Below, in pieces: positions 5,616 to 12,295 of a stretch of DNA of 17,590 bases. This stretch comes from RSA11 sp036564135. Its GTDB lineage: Bacteria; Actinomycetota; Thermoleophilia; Solirubrobacterales; 70-9. The translations under genes were made by a program, and so were the position numbers. How positions within the stretch are numbered: the first letter of the stretch is position 1; every line of letters starts with the position of its first letter. The notes below the pieces were generated by a model. The model searched no databases. It was not told where the DNA came from and saw nothing but the letters and a program-made list of their open reading frames with translations. The stretch spans positions 1-17,590 of the forward strand of contig DATCLC010000036.1 in assembly GCA_036564135.1 (NCBI GenBank), in the 5' to 3' direction.

Positions 5616-6890
5616 CTAGTCGTCGAGCGCGCCCTCGCGCGCCCTCCCGCGCGCCGCGCGCAGCACGAAGAACGCGATCGCCGCGATCAGGGCGAGCGGT
5701 AGGAGCGCCGCCGCCGCGATCAGGGCGACCCCGGCTACCACCGTGAGCACGCGGCCCGCGTCGTCGAGCGCGTCCTCGAGCGACCAGCCGCCCTCCTCCG
5801 CGCCGTCCGAGGTGATCTGCAGCGTCACCCGCGACTGCTGCGCGCGGTGCTTCACCCTGCTGAACGCGGCCTCCGCCCGCGCGAGGCGCCGGTTCACGCC
5901 GGCGAGCCGCTCCTTGAGCTCGTCGAGCTCGGTCGGGTCCGTCGCCGCCTCGATCTGCGCGAGCAGGCTGCGGCGCTCGGCGCGCAGGTCCCGCATCCGG
6001 TCTCGCGCGCTGACGAACGGGGCCGTGATGTCAGTCGAGCCCTCGCTGAAGGAGCGTACGTCGGCGAGCCCGGAGAGCTCGTCCAGCGCCGCGTCCAGGT
6101 TGCGCGTGGGGATCTGGAGCTGCAGAACCGCCGACGCGCCGGCCTCGTCGCTGCTCACCCGCGAGTTCAGGACGATCCCATCGTGGGCCTCGACGACGGC
6201 GACGACCTCGTTGGTGACGTCCTGGGCCTTGTCCGCGGGCGCCCCCAGCACGAGGTGGGCGTCGCGCTCCACGCGCCGCTCCTCGACGTTCGCGGCCGCG
6301 CCACTCCTCGGGTCGGGGGCGGTCGGCAGGGCGGGGTCCACGCCTCCGGGCGAGATCCCCTGACCCGCGCGGGCGCGGGTCTCAACGGCATCGATGGCGG
6401 CGGGGCCGGCGGCGCCCGGCGCCTGCCTCGCACCGGCGTCCTCTTCAGCCGGCGCCGCGATCTCGCTGACCACCCCGCCGCCGCCAGCGTCCTCGTCGTC
6501 CCGCTCGCCCAGCGGCGAGACGAGTACGGCGGAGGCGACGACGACCGCGAGCAGGCAGGCGGTAGCCGCCGCGGGCACCCACGGCGCGCGCAGATCCACG
6601 CGGAAGCGGCGCCCGGCGGCGCCCCCGGCCTCGGCCGCCTGACGGCCGAGGCCCGGCTTGCGCTGCCGGTCGAACCCGCTCGCCGCCCAGCGGTCGAGCC
6701 GGTCGGCGAACGTCGCGTCGGGCTCGGGGCGCTCGGCCCGGAGGTCGGCGACCAGCTCGGCGAGCCCCTCCATCTGATCGGGCACCGGCTCGCCCGCCAG
6801 AGCCCTGTCAAGGGCCTCGAGCTCCGCCCGCACGTCCTCGGGTAGCGGGCGCTCGTCGCGCTCGCGGCGGATCAGTTCACGCAGCCTCAT
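5616..6890 (-). CDS. DUF4349 membrane protein, probable anti-sigma factor
   Basis: A 424-residue membrane protein. Residues 1-100 are charged and cytoplasmic, with short helices that recall an anti-sigma domain, although no zinc-binding HxxxCxxC motif is present. A membrane helix follows at about 104-125, then a Gly/Ala/Pro-rich linker to about 200. The extracytoplasmic DUF4349 domain spans roughly 203-380: VEERRVERDAHLVL, ITAPFVSARDRMRDL and a coiled coil at 295-345. A second membrane helix lies at 381-410 (VLTVVAGVALIAAAALL...) before a short basic tail. The ATG at 6890 overlaps the end of the ECF sigma gene by 14 bases, indicating translational coupling. I infer that it holds the sigma factor inactive and releases it on a cell-envelope signal. 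DUF4349 itself has no known catalytic function that I can name. Confidence 0.85.
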   Translation of the reverse strand: MRLRELIRRERDERPLPEDVRAELEALDRALAGEPVPDQMEGLAELVADLRAERPEPDATFADRLDRWAASGFDRQRKPGLGRQAAEAGGAAGRRFRVDLRAPWVPAAATACLLAVVVASAVLVSPLGERDDEDAGGGGVVSEIAAPAEEDAGARQAPGAAGPAAIDAVETRARAGQGISPGGVDPALPTAPDPRSGAAANVEERRVERDAHLVLGAPADKAQDVTNEVVAVVEAHDGIVLNSRVSSDEAGASAVLQLQIPTRNLDAALDELSGLADVRSFSEGSTDITAPFVSARDRMRDLRAERRSLLAQIEAATDPTELDELKERLAGVNRRLARAEAAFSRVKHRAQQSRVTLQITSDGAEEGGWSLEDALDDAGRVLTVVAGVALIAAAALLPLALIAAIAFFVLRAARGRAREGALDD

Positions 6891-7437
6891 CGCAGGCCCT
6901 CCTCAGCTTTTCGATCGTGCGGTGGATGCGCATGGCCGCGGCGCGCTCGCCGACCGAGATCACGCTTGCGATCTCGGCGGTCGAGAGCCCGGCGAAGAAC
7001 TTGAGGGCGACCAGCTCGCGCTCGCGCGCGGAGAGCTGGGCCATCGCCTGGCGCAGAGCGGCCCGGCGCAGGGCCACGTCCGCCTCCTCGTCGGGCGCGG
7101 GCTCGTCGGACTTGGGATCGGCCGCGAGCTCGGCGTGGCGCTTGCGGCGGCGCAGCTCGTCGAGGGCGGCGTTGCGCGCGATCCCGAACAGCCAGGCGCG
7201 TCGCGAGCCGCGCCTGGGATCGAACGTGTTGGCGCGCTTGTACGCGCGCTCGAACGCGGTCGCGGTGACGTCCTCGGCGGCGGCCCGGTCGCGCAAGAGC
7301 CCGGCCACGTACGCGTACACGTCGTCGCGCGAGCTCCGGTAGAGCTCCTCGAACTCGCGCTCGGCCGCGCTGGGCGCCGCGGCCGCCGGTGCCGTGATCA
7401 CGCTCATGCCCCTACTACGGCGGTCGCGGGGAAACAT
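6877..7437 (-). CDS. ECF-type RNA polymerase sigma factor
   Basis: A 186-residue group 4 sigma factor. Region 2 covers about residues 28-100 (FEELYRSSRDDVYAYVAGLL, AEDVTATAFERAYKR, RRGSRRAWLFGIARNAALDELRRRKR). Region 4 covers about 125-182 (LSARERELVALKFFAGLSTAEIASVISVGERAAAMRIHRTIEKLR) with its helix-turn-helix. An acidic linker joins them. The ATG at 7437 (or the GTG directly before it at 7440) is preferred because GAGGA lies seven bases upstream. A downstream ATG at 7407, giving MSVITAPAAAAP, is a credible alternative without such a site. The gene overlaps the membrane DUF4349 gene by 14 bases, the usual layout of an ECF factor with its regulator, and is divergent from a NUDIX gene. No clear self-recognised promoter was found in the 59-bp gap. 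Confidence 0.92.
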   Translation of the reverse strand: MFPRDRRSRGMSVITAPAAAAPSAAEREFEELYRSSRDDVYAYVAGLLRDRAAAEDVTATAFERAYKRANTFDPRRGSRRAWLFGIARNAALDELRRRKRHAELAADPKSDEPAPDEEADVALRRAALRQAMAQLSARERELVALKFFAGLSTAEIASVISVGERAAAMRIHRTIEKLRRACDEAA

Positions 7438-7496
7438 CACGCCGTCCTCAGCGGGATGCGACCCGGCCGTCGTGCGGATGCGCGAGGATGGTCGCG

Positions 7497-8201
7497 ATGG
7501 ACGAGCTTCCGCCCGACGCCGCCGGGGCCCGGGACCCGTTCTCCCCCGACTTCGTGCCCGCGACCCCGCGCGCCGCCGCGACGCTGATCCTCCTGCGCCG
7601 CGGCGGCAGGCACGCGGACCGGGGGCTCGAGGTGCTCATGGTGAAGCGCAACCCGAACGCCCGGTTCATGCCCGGCGTCTGGGTGTTCCCGGGCGGCTCG
7701 CTCGAGGCGGACGAGCTCATCCTCGGCGTCAAGGGGAGCGATGTGGACACGGAGGCCGACGAGCTCGCCCACCGCGCCGCCGCGATCCGCGAGCTGCGCG
7801 AGGAGGCGGGCATCGAGCTCGCCGACGACGCGGAGCTTCTGCTTTGGTCGCGCTGGATCACCCCCGAGCCGGTGCCGGTGCGCTTCGACACGCGCTTCTA
7901 CGTCGCGCTTGCCCCCGCGCACTCGCGCCCCCGAGCGGACGGCGGCGAGGTGGTCGACGCCGAGTGGATGGCGCCTGCCGAGGCGCTCGAGCGCCGCGAC
8001 GCCGGCGACATCGAGCTCGCCTTCCCGACCGTCAAGCACATCGAGTCGCTGTTGCCGTTCGCGTCGGCGGAGGAGGTAATGGAGGCCGCCCGCGAGCGCG
8101 TGGTCGAGCCCGTGATGCCGATGATCGTCCCGGCGGACGAGCCGCCCGGCTGGCGCATGCTGCTCCCCGGCGACGAGGGGTACGTGCCCCCGCGCGTGTA
8201 G
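7497..8201 (+). CDS. NUDIX hydrolase, NUDT7/19-like
   Basis: A 234-residue enzyme expected to cleave a nucleoside diphosphate linked to another group X. The C-terminal half of the NUDIX box is intact, AAIRELREEAGIEL (95-108), with the metal-binding REUxEE glutamates. The N-terminal half, VFPGGSLEADE (63-73), is separated from it by about 20 extra residues. Such an extended box is seen in the NUDT7/NUDT19 group of CoA or acyl-CoA diphosphatases, so a CoA-type substrate is possible but not proven. Hydrophobic strands before the box (AAATLILLRR, LEVLMVKRN) are as expected. The ATG at 7497 is chosen because CGAGGA lies eight bases ahead. The in-frame ATG at 7488 has no such site. The gene is divergent from the ECF sigma gene and convergent with the end of the Mce operon. 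Confidence 0.9.
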   Translation: MDELPPDAAGARDPFSPDFVPATPRAAATLILLRRGGRHADRGLEVLMVKRNPNARFMPGVWVFPGGSLEADELILGVKGSDVDTEADELAHRAAAIRELREEAGIELADDAELLLWSRWITPEPVPVRFDTRFYVALAPAHSRPRADGGEVVDAEWMAPAEALERRDAGDIELAFPTVKHIESLLPFASAEEVMEAARERVVEPVMPMIVPADEPPGWRMLLPGDEGYVPPRV

Positions 8202-8217
8202 GCGCCGCCAGCGGCGC
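8202..8217. terminator. Candidate bidirectional terminator hairpin
   Basis: GCGCCG, loop CCAG, CGGCGC form a perfect six-base-pair stem directly after the NUDIX stop codon. The last gene of the Mce operon ends six bases beyond it on the other strand, so one hairpin could serve both convergent units. No T-tract follows on either strand, hence the modest confidence. Confidence 0.4.
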
Positions 8218-8222
8218 ACGCG

Positions 8223-8897
8223 TCAGCCCTCGGGGAAGGGCGCCAGCCCGGCATGCCAGGGACCGGCGTCGTAGGTGTGGACGCCGTGCTCGACCATCTC
8301 CGCGCGCACGCGCCTGCACAGCTCGCCGGCGGCCGCCAGCGCCCGCTCGTACTCCGCGCGCGTGCGCTCCCGCAGCCGCCACATGAAGTAGAGCTGGCGC
8401 TCGCCGATCCCGAAGTCGACCTCCGCGTCGATCCCGGCTGCCCAGTCCAGAAAGGCTGGGCTGAAGAGCTCGCGCAGCGCGATCGGGTCGTGGTCGCGGG
8501 GCACCGTCGCGATGTAGCGGCGGTTGAACTCGATGCTCTCGAACTCGACGCGCCGCCGGCTGGCCCGCTGTTCGATCACCTCGAGTCCCTCCACCGACTC
8601 CACGTTGAACGCGGGCACGACCTCGGCGAGGTCGGGCATGTGGGACTTGACGAGCACCGCGCCCGGCAGGATCGAGCGCCCCCAGAACCCGCCCTGCTCG
8701 CGCTCGTCGGCGTCGCAGGAGGCGCCGAAGAACCCGTGGTCGAGCTCCCCCGTGACCCGGTTGCGGCCCCCGGGGCAGAGCGCGGGTGGCGCGTCGCGCG
8801 GGTTGAGGCCGCCGACGGGCTCGTATCGCAGGCCGCGGTCGGCCGCGAGCGCCCGGACCGTCTCGGCCCAGGCCTTCGCCTCGGAGCGCGCGCTCAA
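8223..8897 (-). CDS. Uncharacterised conserved-looking protein at end of Mce operon
   Basis: A 224-residue protein that I cannot assign. It has no membrane span or signal peptide. The central part resembles, loosely, the DUF3137-type pattern: VEFESIEFNRRYIATVPRDHDPIALRELFSPAFLDWAA (about 116-153), a strand-rich domain in which a residue-fitting block ends in a helix after FSPAF. Before it lies a segment with GELDHGFFGASCDADEREQGGFWGRSILPG, and the C-terminal third is helical and charged. The TTG at 8897 overlaps the TGA of the SCP2 gene (TTGA), so it is translated by coupling to it. As the last gene of a leftward operon of Mce proteins plus SCP2 it may act with them on lipids, but no reaction can be proposed. 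The function is unknown. Confidence 0.75.
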   Translation of the reverse strand: MSARSEAKAWAETVRALAADRGLRYEPVGGLNPRDAPPALCPGGRNRVTGELDHGFFGASCDADEREQGGFWGRSILPGAVLVKSHMPDLAEVVPAFNVESVEGLEVIEQRASRRRVEFESIEFNRRYIATVPRDHDPIALRELFSPAFLDWAAGIDAEVDFGIGERQLYFMWRLRERTRAEYERALAAAGELCRRVRAEMVEHGVHTYDAGPWHAGLAPFPEG

Positions 8898-9310
8898 ACC
8901 TCGGCGAGGTCCGGGCGGCCCTGCTCGATGAGCTGCGCCTTGTAGCGGGGGAAGACGGGCTTGGCGAGCGGGACCAGCCGCAGGAGCTTCGCCACCGGGC
9001 CGGTCGCCTTGATCTGGCCGCGCGCCATCGCGACCGTCACGTTCACCTGGCCCAGCCAGAAGCGGTGGGCGACATCGGCGTCCATCGTCATCGTCACCTC
9101 GGGCTCCATGGAGGACTCGCCGAAGTCGACCTGGGGCTCCTGCCCCTCCTGCAAGCGGACGGTGACCGTCGCGTCGGGGTTGCGGTACTCGTAGCGCACG
9201 ATCGTGTCCGCGCGCCGGAACTTCGGGCCCAGCTCCTCGTCGCTCGCGATGTCGCGCATCAGCTTGCCGAGGGTGGCGTAGACCTCGTCGGCGTCCTTGA
9301 AGTAACCCAC
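8894..9310 (-). CDS. SCP2 sterol-carrier-domain protein
   Basis: A 138-residue cytosolic lipid-binding protein of the SCP2 superfamily. The diagnostic part is the C-terminal half: VTMTMDADVAHRFWLGQVNVTVAMARGQIKATGPVAKLLRLVPLAKPVFPRYKA, a strand followed by the helix and the GxIKxxG turn. The N-terminal YFKDADEVYATLGKLMRDIA is a helix often seen in standalone actinobacterial members. The GTG at 9310 is chosen because AAGGAGAGGAA directly precedes it, the strongest ribosome binding site in this operon. An earlier in-frame GTG at 9337 would include that site in the coding sequence. The gene follows the last Mce gene after 67 bp and overlaps the next gene by four bases. A cytoplasmic carrier that accepts lipid brought in by the Mce system is a reasonable inference. 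Confidence 0.85.
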   Translation of the reverse strand: MGYFKDADEVYATLGKLMRDIASDEELGPKFRRADTIVRYEYRNPDATVTVRLQEGQEPQVDFGESSMEPEVTMTMDADVAHRFWLGQVNVTVAMARGQIKATGPVAKLLRLVPLAKPVFPRYKAQLIEQGRPDLAEV

Positions 9311-9351
9311 TTCCTCTCCTTCCTCAGGGACGACCACATCCTATGAACGCC

Positions 9352-9376
9352 GCCGCGCGCGGGCGCGGCCACGCCC
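9352..9376 (-). other. Two overlapping hairpins and weak promoter before the SCP2 gene
   Basis: Just after the last Mce stop codon, two GC stems share bases: GCCGCG with CGCGGC (9352-9357/9364-9369) and GGGCG with CGCCC (9361-9365/9372-9376). They are mutually exclusive. Downstream on the minus strand a TAGGAT (9343-9338) fits a -10 element ahead of the SCP2 start at 9310. The region could thus uncouple SCP2 expression from the Mce genes, as attenuator plus internal promoter. No T-run is present. Confidence 0.3.
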
Positions 9377-9377
9377 G

Positions 9378-10970
9378 CTACGGGTCCGCGAAGAGGTTCG
9401 GCGCGCGCCCGCCGCCGAACTCGGCCGGGAAGTCCTCCTGGATGAAGCACGGCGCGAACGTGAGCCCCACGTCCGGCACGCCGGGCGGCTGGTTGCCCTC
9501 CCAGGCCTCGTCCTCGTCGGTCGGCTGCGGCAGGAGCCCGGTCGGGTCGGTGGTGAAGTCCAGGTTCTTGCAGTCGAAGTTCGGGAAGATGCCGCGCGAC
9601 GCCATCTCCGGGCGGGCGAGGTAATCCGGCGACGGGTAGGCGTTGCCGCGGTTCGTGGGCAGGCGCGTGCCCCAGATCGAGAGCGCCTCGGTCGACAGGT
9701 ACGCGAGCTGCTTGAGGTAGTGGCGCGCCGACGGCTGACCAGGCTGGTACGGGAGGCTCGCCGACAGCGCCACGCCAGGGGTCGCGAGGAAGTCGGTGAC
9801 CGTCGTGCGGTAGGCGGTCAGGTACCGCGTCGCCGGGTTCAGGTTCGCGAGGAACGGGTCGAGCGCGTCGAGCGTCGGGCGTAGGCCCTCGTCGCCGAGG
9901 AAGCGGCGCAGGGCGGGCAGGCCGTCCTTTCCGGCCGCGATCAGCGGGTCGAGGTCTCGGAACAGGCGCTCGAGGTGCGGCGAGAGCTCGCGCACGCTCT
10001 TGAGCGTCGGCGAGATGTCGTTCGCGACCGGCAGCAGGTCGCGCACGAGCGGCCGCGTGTCCGCCTGGAACTCGTCGAGCCGGGTGAGCGTGGCGCGGGT
10101 CTCGCGCTGGAACGTCGGCAGGATCTCGATCGACTCGGCGAGCGCCTCGTCCGCGTCGGCGAGCGCCCCGAACGTGCCGCGCGCGCCGCGGATCGCGCCG
10201 GCCAGGGCCTGGTCGCGCTCGGACAGCGCGCTGAAGACGGTGCCCGTGTCGCGCACGAGTCCCTGCAGCGCTTCCCGCTCGCGCTTGAGCGCCTCCACCA
10301 CCTCGGAGGCGTCGGTCAAAAACGGCCCGAGGTTGCCGAGCGCGTCGTTCAAGTCGAGCCCGCGGTCGCGGATCGCGACGGCCGCGTTCGCCTGCCAGCG
10401 CTGGAAGGCGGCGCGCGTCTCCTCGTCGAGGGCGTTGAAGATCTCGTCGATCTGGGTCGCGTTCTCGGTGCGCGCGATCTCCAGCTCGCCGCCCTCCGGG
10501 ATCGGTTCAGCGGCCTCGGCCTGCGCGTCGCTCGTGTTCGCGTTGGCGCCCAGCGATACCGGCGCCGCCTGCTTGCCCGGCCCTGGCTTGCGCCCGGGGG
10601 CGAGCTCCACGTAGGTCTCGCCCAACAGCGTCTTCTGGCGCAGGATCGCGCGCGCGTCGGAGGAGATCGGCGCGAACTCCGGCCGGATCTCGAGCACGGC
10701 CGCCGTCGTGTCGTTGCCGTCCACGCGCTTGTCGGGCGGCGCGAGCTTGATCTCCTTCACCTTGCCGACCGACACGCCGCCGATGCGCACGTCCGACTCC
10801 ACCGCGAGCTGGGTCGCCTCCGGGAAGTAGGCCGTGATCCGGTAGCTCTCCGGCTTGAGCGGCACCGGCCCGCCGAAGGCGATCCACAGGAACAGGATCA
10901 GCCCGAAGCACGAGAGCGTGAAGCCCGCGGCGACGATGATCCGACCGAGTGAGGGGGCTTGCTTCTGCAT
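9378..10970 (-). CDS. MlaD/Mce family protein (last Mce gene of the operon)
   Basis: A 530-residue Mce protein, part of an ABC-type lipid importer that spans the cell envelope. An uncleaved membrane anchor lies at about residues 9-33 (GRIIVAAGFTLSCFGLILFLWIAFGG). The MlaD domain follows at about 41-127 with YRITAYFPEATQLAVESDVRIGGVSVGKV and LLGETYVELAPG. Residues 170-400 form a long alpha-helical region of heptad-like repeats (ALSERDQALAGAIRGARGTFGAL...), the needle segment of Mce complexes. The last 130 residues form a globular tail with Cys near FDCKNLD and FAPCFIQ. The ATG at 10970 overlaps the stop of the preceding Mce gene by one base (TGATG), with AGGAG 12 bases upstream. It has no lipobox. 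Which of MceA-F it corresponds to cannot be stated from position alone, although last place suggests an MceF role. Confidence 0.9.
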   Translation of the reverse strand: MQKQAPSLGRIIVAAGFTLSCFGLILFLWIAFGGPVPLKPESYRITAYFPEATQLAVESDVRIGGVSVGKVKEIKLAPPDKRVDGNDTTAAVLEIRPEFAPISSDARAILRQKTLLGETYVELAPGRKPGPGKQAAPVSLGANANTSDAQAEAAEPIPEGGELEIARTENATQIDEIFNALDEETRAAFQRWQANAAVAIRDRGLDLNDALGNLGPFLTDASEVVEALKREREALQGLVRDTGTVFSALSERDQALAGAIRGARGTFGALADADEALAESIEILPTFQRETRATLTRLDEFQADTRPLVRDLLPVANDISPTLKSVRELSPHLERLFRDLDPLIAAGKDGLPALRRFLGDEGLRPTLDALDPFLANLNPATRYLTAYRTTVTDFLATPGVALSASLPYQPGQPSARHYLKQLAYLSTEALSIWGTRLPTNRGNAYPSPDYLARPEMASRGIFPNFDCKNLDFTTDPTGLLPQPTDEDEAWEGNQPPGVPDVGLTFAPCFIQEDFPAEFGGGRAPNLFADP

Positions 10971-12295
10971 CAGCCGCAGGGCGCTCCTGGCTGGAACAAC
11001 GGTGCGAGGCCGGTGACGATGCCGGCGAGGAGGGGGCCGGCCGGGCTGCCGTACAGCAGGCTCGCGATGTTCTGGCAGCTGGCGGTGAAGTAGATGCGCC
11101 GGTAGACGCCATTCCCGTCTTGGGCCCCGAACACGCTCGTGCCGTTGTGGCCGGCCCAGGCGCCCCAGTACAGGTAGCCCTCGTCACGGCCGTTCGTGCC
11201 CGGCGGCTCGGCGCCGCGCGGGTTGTAGGCCGCCATGTTGCCGAGCCGGTTGAGCTGCTCGCCGACGACGGTCAGCCGCGGCGCGGCCTTGCTGAAGCGC
11301 TTCGCCGCGCCGCGCAGGTCTGGGGTCGCCGGCCGCGCGGCGCGCACGAACGGGCGGATCCGGTCGCGCAGGACCGGCGTCACGCTCCTCGCGAGGCTGC
11401 GCGTCGCGCTGGTCAGGTCGGTGAGGTTGCGCGCGAACGGGCGCAGCTCGTCGAAGGCCGGCCCGAGCTCGTCGCCGAGGGCGCGCGCCGAGTTCAGCGC
11501 GAGCTGAGTCTCGCGCAGCGCCTCGGGCAAGAGCTGCGCCGTGCGCTGGACGTCGACGTCCTGCTCGGCGATCGCCCCGAGGGAGGTCGCCGAGGCCGCG
11601 ACGAAGCGCCGGATGTCCTGCTCCTGCCGGCCGACCGCGGCCGTCAGGCGGTTCAGGTTGTGGACCAGGCGGGCGAGGTTGCGGTCGCGCTTGGCCACCT
11701 CGGTCTGCAGGCGCTCGAGGTCGCGGTTGATCGGGCCCAGGCTGCCGAGTAGCTCGCCGAGCTCCTTGTCGCGCCCCTTCAGGCCCTCGCCCGCGCTGGT
11801 GAGCAGCATCCGCAGGTAGGCCCGGTTGTCGGCGTCGAGCTGAGCGAGGATCTCGTCCAGGTTGACGTCGGGCGCCGTGTTCGCCATCGGGATCACGTCG
11901 CCCTCCTCGTACTCGCCCGCGGCCTGCGTGCCCGGGTCGAGCTGGAAGAACATGTCCTTGAGGCCGGTCGTCGGCCGCAGCAGCACCGTCGCGTCGCGGT
12001 AGATCGGCAGGTACTCGCGGTCGATTGCGAACGTGACGATCGCGCGGCTGTCCTCGACCTCGACCTTCTGCACGTCGCCGACGCGCACGCCGGCCACGCG
12101 GATCGTCTGACCCTGGCCGGGGACCACCGCCTGCGCGGTCTCGAACTCGGCCTTGAGCTCGAACGGCCGCTCCTCGAGCACGGGGATGCGCAGCCGCTGG
12201 TTCTGGACGATGTAGATGCTGACCGCGACGGCGATCACGGCCATCACCGCTACCGCGATGAAGTTGCGCAGGTTCTTCTGGATCGCCCGGATCAC
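10970..12295 (-). CDS. MlaD/Mce family protein, shortest of the operon
   Basis: A 441-residue Mce protein anchored by a helix at about residues 11-31 (NFIAVAVMAVIAVAVSIYIVQ). The MlaD domain lies at about 43-121: RPFELKAEFETAQAVVPGQGQTIRVAGVRVGDV, then LRPTTGLKDMFFQLDPG. This 'TGLKDMFFQLDPG' version replaces the usual gain-of-loop 'GE-YV-L-PG' element. A helical needle region extends from about 140 to 345 with RDLERLQTEVAKRDRNLARLVHNLN. The C-terminal part has GYLYWGAWAGHNGTSVFGAQDGNGVYRRIYFTASCQNIASLL and ends in PGAPCG, with two Cys that could form a disulfide. The GTG at 12295 overlaps the previous stop by four bases (GTGA), with GGAGG upstream. It is an integral part of the six-gene Mce set and presumably assembles as one subunit of a hexamer. 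Confidence 0.9.
   Translation of the reverse strand: MIRAIQKNLRNFIAVAVMAVIAVAVSIYIVQNQRLRIPVLEERPFELKAEFETAQAVVPGQGQTIRVAGVRVGDVQKVEVEDSRAIVTFAIDREYLPIYRDATVLLRPTTGLKDMFFQLDPGTQAAGEYEEGDVIPMANTAPDVNLDEILAQLDADNRAYLRMLLTSAGEGLKGRDKELGELLGSLGPINRDLERLQTEVAKRDRNLARLVHNLNRLTAAVGRQEQDIRRFVAASATSLGAIAEQDVDVQRTAQLLPEALRETQLALNSARALGDELGPAFDELRPFARNLTDLTSATRSLARSVTPVLRDRIRPFVRAARPATPDLRGAAKRFSKAAPRLTVVGEQLNRLGNMAAYNPRGAEPPGTNGRDEGYLYWGAWAGHNGTSVFGAQDGNGVYRRIYFTASCQNIASLLYGSPAGPLLAGIVTGLAPLFQPGAPCG

Noticed and set aside
7441..7496. Autoregulatory ECF promoter in the sigma/NUDIX gap
   Set aside because: I looked for GGAAC-like -35 and a matching -10 on the minus strand upstream of the sigma start and found no convincing pair.
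9311..9337. Upstream GTG start of the SCP2 protein
   Set aside because: It would place the strong AAGGAGAGGAA inside the gene. The GTG at 9310 is correctly spaced from it and matches the usual YFKDADEVY start of the family.
9975..10952. Long plus-strand open frame (325 codons) opposite a Mce gene
   Set aside because: It is Arg/Ala/Gly-rich, has no domain, and lies antisense to a convincing MlaD protein. Such frames are common in very GC-rich DNA.
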